Source of the DNA: Galeopsis tetrahit
Taxonomy: Eukaryota; Streptophyta; Magnoliopsida; Lamiales; Lamiaceae
Assembly (NCBI GenBank): GCA_963675135.1
Contig: OY776120.1
Span: forward strand, 57,904,063-57,968,062
Length of the DNA stretch: 64,000 nucleotides
Reading direction: 5' to 3'
The notes under the pieces: model-generated
The model's input: the letters and a program-made list of their open reading frames with translations, nothing else
What the model was told of the DNA's origin: nothing
Database searches by the model: none
Made by a program: the position numbers and the translations under genes
Part shown: positions 58,937-64,000 of the stretch, piece by piece
Numbering within the stretch: position 1 is the first letter of the stretch
Layout of the letters: every line of letters starts with the position of its first letter

Positions 58937-59459
58937 GTCAATCGACGTTTACAACACACAAACAACCAACGTCTCATTCCTCCAACTCTATTAAAATTAA
59001 TTAATATAATTCCAAATATATTCTAATAATTATTCTAACACCCTAATTGACAAATAAATTCATATAACTTAATTAAAACATACATATATATACATAACAA
59101 AATATAATTAACAATTAACACATGCATGCATAAAAATTAACATTTAATTTCAAACAATTCTAAAAATAAAATTATATATATATATATTTTCAACAATTTT
59201 ATATATACATACAACATATATTTCATATATATACATATATATACTAAAACTATACATATACATATAACTTCAAATTTAACCAATGAAAACGAAAAAAATT
59301 ACCGTAGAAATGCTCCCGTCGAAGTGTAGAACACAAATGGCCAAAAACCGAGTTCGATCTGCAAAAGAATGTGGATGTTGAGTTTCGAGGTGTAAGGTTT
59401 TTTAATGGAGGAGGTGTGTGCGCCGCTTCTGTAATTCTGGAAGAAAGGGGCTGGGTTTT
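58937..59459 (-). promoter_or_regulatory. Probable Tnp2 promoter and leader region
   Basis: The sequence between the Tnp2 start codon (58936) and the right subterminal array is AT-rich, with long TATATA runs at 59170-59245. The Tnp2 transcript probably starts near the GC-richer patch at 59300-59400. Confidence 0.45.
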
Positions 59460-59770
59460 AATTTAATTAGGGCGACGGTAAAGGCGACGGGCCCACTGCC
59501 GTTTCCTTTTAGCGAGTGGGGTCCCGTTGCCATTTCGCAACGGGCCCACTCCCGTCGCCTTTTGGCGAGTGCAGTACACGCCTTTGCCGTTGCCAAAAGG
59601 CAAGGGCGTTATAATCCGTCGCCTTTTCGCAACGGGGCCCACTCCTGTTGCCTTATTCGTTGCCAAAAGGCAAGGGCACCCACCCCCGTCGCCTTTTTCT
59701 GTCTGTTACCAAATTTGTTGCCAATTGGCAACGGTGCACTGCCCTTGCTAAAATTTGTTGCCATTTGGCC
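59460..59770. repeat. Right subterminal repeat array of the CACTA element
   Basis: The same GGCGAC(G)GG, CCGTTGCC and TTTCGCAACGGGGCCCACTC motifs as the left array, again partly inverted. Short GC-rich open frames across it are artefacts. Confidence 0.85.
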
Positions 59771-59784
59771 AATATTTTGTAGTG

Positions 59785-60016
59785 CATGTGTAGTAATTCG
59801 AAGCAGTGTTTAGTTGAGCAATGTCCCAACATTTTATGAGACACTTTAACCTGTTTGCCTTTTTGACAAGGTCCACAAACCTTTTTATCTGAAAATTTCA
59901 AATCTGGGAAACCTGTAACAGCTTTTAATCTAACAAGTTTATCAAGCTGTCTGTAGTTAGCATGTCCAAGTTTGTGATGCCATGAAGTACTATCATCAAC
60001 TTTAGCCTTATTACAA
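59785..60016 (-). pseudogene. SIRE-like pol, integrase zinc-binding part
   Basis: The minus strand reads CNKAKVDDSTSWHHKLGHAN, then KKVCGPCQKGKQVK and HCFELLHM. The HHCC zinc-binding region of the copia integrase is complete. It ends exactly at the CACTA target duplication (59785-59787) and continues at 48460. At 60016 it is cut by the LTR of family D. Confidence 0.92.
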
Positions 60017-60018
60017 GT

Positions 60019-61318
60019 TGTTGGGATATGAATCCTAAGACAAGTCCTAAATGATGAAAAGATAAAGATGAAGTTTTGATAAGCCAAAAAGTAGACTTGA
60101 ATATTTTCTAAGTGTTGACTGATCTAGTCTAGTTAAGAAGAAGTCATCTTGAACAGATCAGTAGAGTTCACATGACAAGTACTAGTTCACATGACAAGTA
60201 TTAGTTCATAAGACAAGTCAAGTTAACATGATAAGTATAAAACACAAGTACTTATAAATTGTTGATACTTTGTATACTTGATAGGTTTTATATTGAGCTA
60301 TTTGAGATGTATAGAAGCTCATGTTTAGTTTGTATTATTTGTGTAAATTCTAAGTTGACTAAGCTTTGTAACAAAAGCTTAATGTAATGTAATAGTCTTG
60401 TTAGGATTAGATAATAGGACTAGATTAGTTCTATGTTGTAATCTGAAGAAGTCTACTGCACAAGACAAGTAGAAGAGGGAGTCTACTACTACTGGACAAG
60501 ACAGGTGCGTAACAAGACAAGAAGACTAAAGTTAGTTACAGAAACGCGTGTTGAAGATAAAGATTGAAGAGTTAGTTAAGGAATAACTAATTAGCTGAAG
60601 AAACGCGTGAAAGGACAAGAAGAACAATTACAAGTTAGTTTTCAAGAAAAGGTTGTTACACAACTGAAAGTTCTTGGAATTGGAAGTCTATAAATACCTC
60701 ATGGTATTGATTGATTAGAGACTACTACTGAAAGACTATTGAAGCATTATGGAAGATTAAAAGAAGCAATTACTCTCAGAGATTGAAGTTCAGAAAGAAG
60801 CCAGAAGACAAGTGAAGAACAAGAAGGCTACTACTGAACAAAGAGAAGTTTTATTTTGTTTACTGTTTCAAACTGCTAGTTACTTGTAAAATAGCTAGTT
60901 AGATCGAAGAGGCACTTGGTAGTGTTTTCGAGAAGATCTAAGTCTTATATCTTGGGACTTAAAAACACAAGAACACTCGATTGGAAGAGTAATAAATTTC
61001 ACGACTGGAGTTGTGAGAGTGGATGTAGACAAGTTGTCGAACCACTATAAAATCGTTGTGTGTTGATTTACTTTCTTGTTTGTTTAATTGCTTAATTGAT
61101 TAATTGCCTATCTAAACAAGACAAGTAGAGTGTTCATAACAATAGTTCGAATTTCGAATATAAGTTGAGTATAAACTAGATTGGGCTCATTGTTACTTTG
61201 ATTAATTCCGCATTGTGTATTCTGATATATTGAAAGATTTTTTAAAAGTCTATTCACCCCTCCCCTCTAGACTTTTACTAGCTTACTCAATATTATCTTA
61301 CTCAACTTGGGACCAACA
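60019..61318 (+). repeat. 5' LTR of family D (1300 bp)
   Basis: It starts TGTTGGGATATGAATCC and ends TTGGGACCAACA. TATAAATA at about 60689 is the probable promoter box. ACAAGTACTAGTTCACATG-like units are repeated near 60176-60215. Confidence 0.93.
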
Positions 61319-61320
61319 AG

Positions 61321-61333
61321 TGGTATCAGAGCA
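61321..61333 (+). promoter_or_regulatory. Initiator Met-tRNA-type primer-binding site
   Basis: TGGTATCAGAGCA lies two bases after the LTR end. Confidence 0.93.
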
Positions 61334-61480
61334 GTAGTTTTCGAACTGTTGTTTCTTGATAACATTTAAAGACTTTGGGTGAAGTCTTGGTTCGTTTCTG
61401 TTCTGATTCACACTACTCTTTCTTGATAAATCTGTATCTTGATTTCTTGCTATTATCCTATCTGATCAAACTGCTAAAAC

Positions 61481-64000
61481 ATGTCTCTTGAGATAAGTGT
61501 TAACAAACTTCCCAAGTTCTCTGTTCAGGATTACGACTACTGGAAGTTGAGAATGGAAGCCATTTTCAGCTCAACTCATGATCTGATGGTATCTGTGATC
61601 AAAGAAGGACCAGTCGTTACCATGATCAGAAATACTGCTACACTGGACCCAACCAAAGAAGTTGGAGAGCTGATTGTTAAACCAAGGTCAGAACTGACTG
61701 ATGAAGAAATGCGTCAAAACAATTTGGATAGTCTTGCTAAGAACTATATTTTACACACCTTGCCAAACGAGTATCTTGGTAAAGTGTTAAAATGTAAGAC
61801 TGCCAAGCAAATGTGGGACAAATTAGCTGTTCTTTGTGAAGGCACTACGCTGATCAAAGAAAGCAAACTGTCCTCAGCTGTCCAAATATTTGAAACATTT
61901 AAGATGAAGCCAGGTGAATCCATTGATGAATTGGTTACTCGATTTACTAAAATCATGAATGATCTTGAAGTACTAGGAAAGACTTACACTGAAAGAGAGA
62001 TTAACCTGAGAATCTTGAAAGCTTTAGATGAAAGATGGAAAATGGTCAAGATGATCATTAAATCCACACAAGATATTGATTCGTGGCCCTCAGAAACCAT
62101 GTTCCAGACTCTTAAGGCGCATGAGTTCGAATTAGATGAGGAAGAACCAATTGCCAGTAGTGATAGGGAGAAAGCCGTGTCGAAGAATGTTGCCTTTAAG
62201 TCTACTTCGTCTAAGAGCTCTAGAATAGACAGGTCTAAACCTGCTAGCATAAGAGATGAGTTAGACAAGACTGATCTAAGTCTGAAAGATCAGATGAACC
62301 TTATGGTTAGGAAATTCGACATACTAAACAAACGCTATGGTAGATATAAAAAGTTCTATAGAGACTATAGAGGTTCGACTTCTAAGAACTCATCTGAGAC
62401 CAGACGAGACCGAAACTCGTCCGAAAGGAGAGACGAAGTCTTGAAAAGTAACAGACGAGATATAGAGTCAGATGATAGGAAGATTCAGTGTTCTGATAGA
62501 CGAGATAAGCGCAGGGATAAGTCACCTATTAAAAAGTCTTCTAACGATCCTTTATGCTATAACTGTGAGAAACCAGGTCACTACATCTACGAATGTCCAG
62601 ACCTGAGCACTGATGATCGTGAAGAACGCAAGGCAAGAAGGGAAAGAAGATACAACAGGGGTAAGAAGGCAATGATGGCTAATAATGACTCTAAAACGGA
62701 CTCAGACGAGTTACCATCGTCTTCGTCTAGCTACCCGTCTGATCAAGATGAAGCATTCATAGTAGATGATGGTCTCTGCTGCATGGCTAAAATTGAGCAA
62801 GAGGTATCATCTGTAACTTCATTTCAATCATGTGATGAATCAGACTCTGATGAAAGTGATACTGCCAGTAGCAAAGTAGGGAGTAGCCTTCAGTACTCTA
62901 CTAGTGCAGTTGAAGACGACCTCCTACTTGCCAACCAGGCATTCATTGAAGTCAGTGACGAAAACATCATTTTAAAACAAGAAATCATTGATCTTAAGGA
63001 AGCTCAGTCCAAAGTAGATCCTAATATAACAATCCTAAATGTACGCTTGCAAGAAGAGTTGAGTCAACGCAAAGAAAAGTGTGCATTGACAGACAAGTTG
63101 TATCAAGACCTACTTAAGACACATGCTACTGAGAAACATGAATTCAATGTTTTAAAAAGCAAGTGCAAAAAAGCTTGAAGAATGTAATAAGTTCTTAGAA
63201 ACTGAGGTAGTCACTCTAGACCTTAAACTCACTGACCTGGTTAACTCCTCTAAGGTTAACCTTGAATTGTCAGATAGGTATAGGGCTCCTGCTGACAAGA
63301 CAGGCATAGGTGCTGAGACACCCAGCTCGTCTACTCAAGTTCCTAAGAACCCTACTATTTTCATCTCAAGCTCTTTGACTAATGATAAAGGAAAAGGACC
63401 AATGATATACGATATTGGAACTCCTTCCGAAGGCACTGTACCCAAACAGACTCAAGTTAACATTCCAAATACCAAGGGAGGTAAAAAGAAAGTTAACAAC
63501 AAGCCTGTTCCGTTTAAGACAAGTCAACAAAGGACGAGAAATCGTGGACGACCAAATCAGGTCAGATATGAGGACTGGTATCCTGAGGAGACAAGTTTTA
63601 GACAAGTACAAACTAGATGGAAAGAGCCTAGACCTCCTTTCATAAGGCAGTCTCAGCTCTACTCATCTAGGCCTAGGAAAGAGACTTCAAAATATCGTAT
63701 TCAACCCGTCTTATATCCTCCGCCTGAATCGTATGATATCGAAGGAGAAGAAAGACCTAAACATGTCTATAAACCGTATGGACCTAATGCATATAAACCC
63801 TACTCTGACTATCATAGACAAGTGCCTGCTCAAGTAGAGATTAAGTCGAAAGGCTATCTCCAAAGAGTAGACCCAAACTCAACTGATAGACCAGATAAAG
63901 ACAACAAGGTCCTATTTTGCAACAAATATGGTCGAAAGCTTAGAAGATCAAACCTGTTCAGGACTCCAATGTATATTTGGATTCCATTGAACTCGACTAA
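61481..64000 (+). pseudogene. Family D gag, one-base frameshift, open to the window edge
   Basis: ATG at 61481 opens 565 codons. The UBN2-like core covers about residues 15-230 (YDYWKLRMEAIFSST, KQMWDKLAVLCEGT, ESIDELVTRFTKIMNDLE). A Lys/Arg/Glu-rich segment and one CX2CX4HX4C zinc knuckle CYNCEKPGHYIYEC (about 359-372) follow, then a long acidic coiled-coil-like region. A run of six A at about 63167-63172 shifts the frame to an early TGA (63176-63178). In the neighbouring frame coding continues from 63174 to the edge without a stop, with LEECNKFLETEVVTLDLKL and a basic Pro/Tyr-rich tail. A one-base insertion in the A run is the simplest reading; a sequencing error cannot be excluded. Confidence 0.88.

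Larger units (their letters stand above)
48464..59784 (-). mobile_element. CACTA (En/Spm) DNA transposon, 11.3 kb
   Basis: The left end reads CACCACAAAAAACATGCG and the inverse of the right end CACTACAAAATATTGGCC. CAT flanks both sides (48461-48463 and 59785-59787), the 3-bp target duplication of CACTA elements. The two integrase halves of the SIRE-like pol join in frame across it. Inside are subterminal repeat arrays, a Tnp2 transposase gene and a TNP1-like gene (both minus), and a 3.5-kb gypsy derivative. Both genes are broken, so this copy is not autonomous now. Confidence 0.95.
41676..60018 (-). mobile_element. SIRE-like copia element, minus copy, split by a CACTA element
   Basis: From right to left on the minus strand it has part of integrase (60016-59785), the inserted CACTA element, the rest of pol (48460-45932), a spacer, a post-pol ORF (44962-42829), a polypurine tract (42449-42462) and the 3' LTR (41676-42448). 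It is the same family as 25132-33521. The 5' part (LTR, gag, protease) is beyond the family D LTR at 60019 and not in the window. Confidence 0.88.
60019..64000 (+). mobile_element. Sirevirus-like family D, plus copy (5' end, runs off the window)
   Basis: LTR 60019-61318, a Met-type primer site and gag are present; pol would lie beyond 64000. The LTR is the inverse of 33522-34811, where the 3' end of the family is seen. The left flank is CAAGT (60014-60018). Confidence 0.9.

Overview
This is a transposon-dense plant nuclear window (eudicot; an asterid such as a Lamiales species is possible, but that is a low-confidence impression). The evidence is a spliced host gene with GT-AG introns, plant Ty1-copia and Ty3-gypsy retrotransposons with Met- and Asp-type tRNA primer sites, a CACTA (En/Spm) element with Tnp2- and TNP1-like genes, and a Stowaway-type MITE ending in CTCCCTCCGTCCC. 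I found only one ordinary host gene: a four-exon WD40 gene, the plant homologue of WDR25, at 38190-40763 (+).

Layout, left to right. At 309-1786 (-) lies a small complete LTR element whose intact 260-codon ORF fuses a retroelement-like leader to a fragment of a host TPR gene of the MS5/POLLENLESS3-SDI1 type. It has a perfect 5-bp target duplication. A copia relic (2001-3330) and AT-rich DNA follow. At 5373-6708 is a terminal-inverted-repeat element with a tRNA-like head and an array of pol III B-box-like units. A complete 6.7-kb copia element (6927-13622, -) has two LTRs and the target duplication TCAAC, but its genes are broken.

From 13697 to about 36620 seven retroelement pieces form a staircase. 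Each stops exactly at the TG end of the next one's LTR: gypsy remnant, copia C (-), copia B (+), Athila-like gypsy (+), copia B (-), SIRE-like copia (+), and a second Sirevirus-like family D (-). None resumes on its right side. One large deletion that removed all the right arms of a nest explains this best.

After the MITE and the WDR25 gene, a second SIRE-like copy lies in the opposite orientation (41676 to about 60018, -). Its pol gene is split by an 11.3-kb CACTA element (48464-59784) with the target duplication CAT. The CACTA Tnp2 gene is in turn split by a 3.5-kb coding-free gypsy derivative (54880-58419). From 60019 to the right edge an intact 5' end (LTR, primer site, gag) of family D (+) begins.

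Nearly every transposon gene is a pseudogene, through nonsense codons, frameshifts, tandem duplications of 325 and 131 bp, or a lost catalytic residue. The host-relevant novelty is the gene-capturing small LTR element, and the pair of inverted SIRE copies that flank the WDR25 gene. I saw no CRISPR array, rRNA, or convincing functional tRNA gene.
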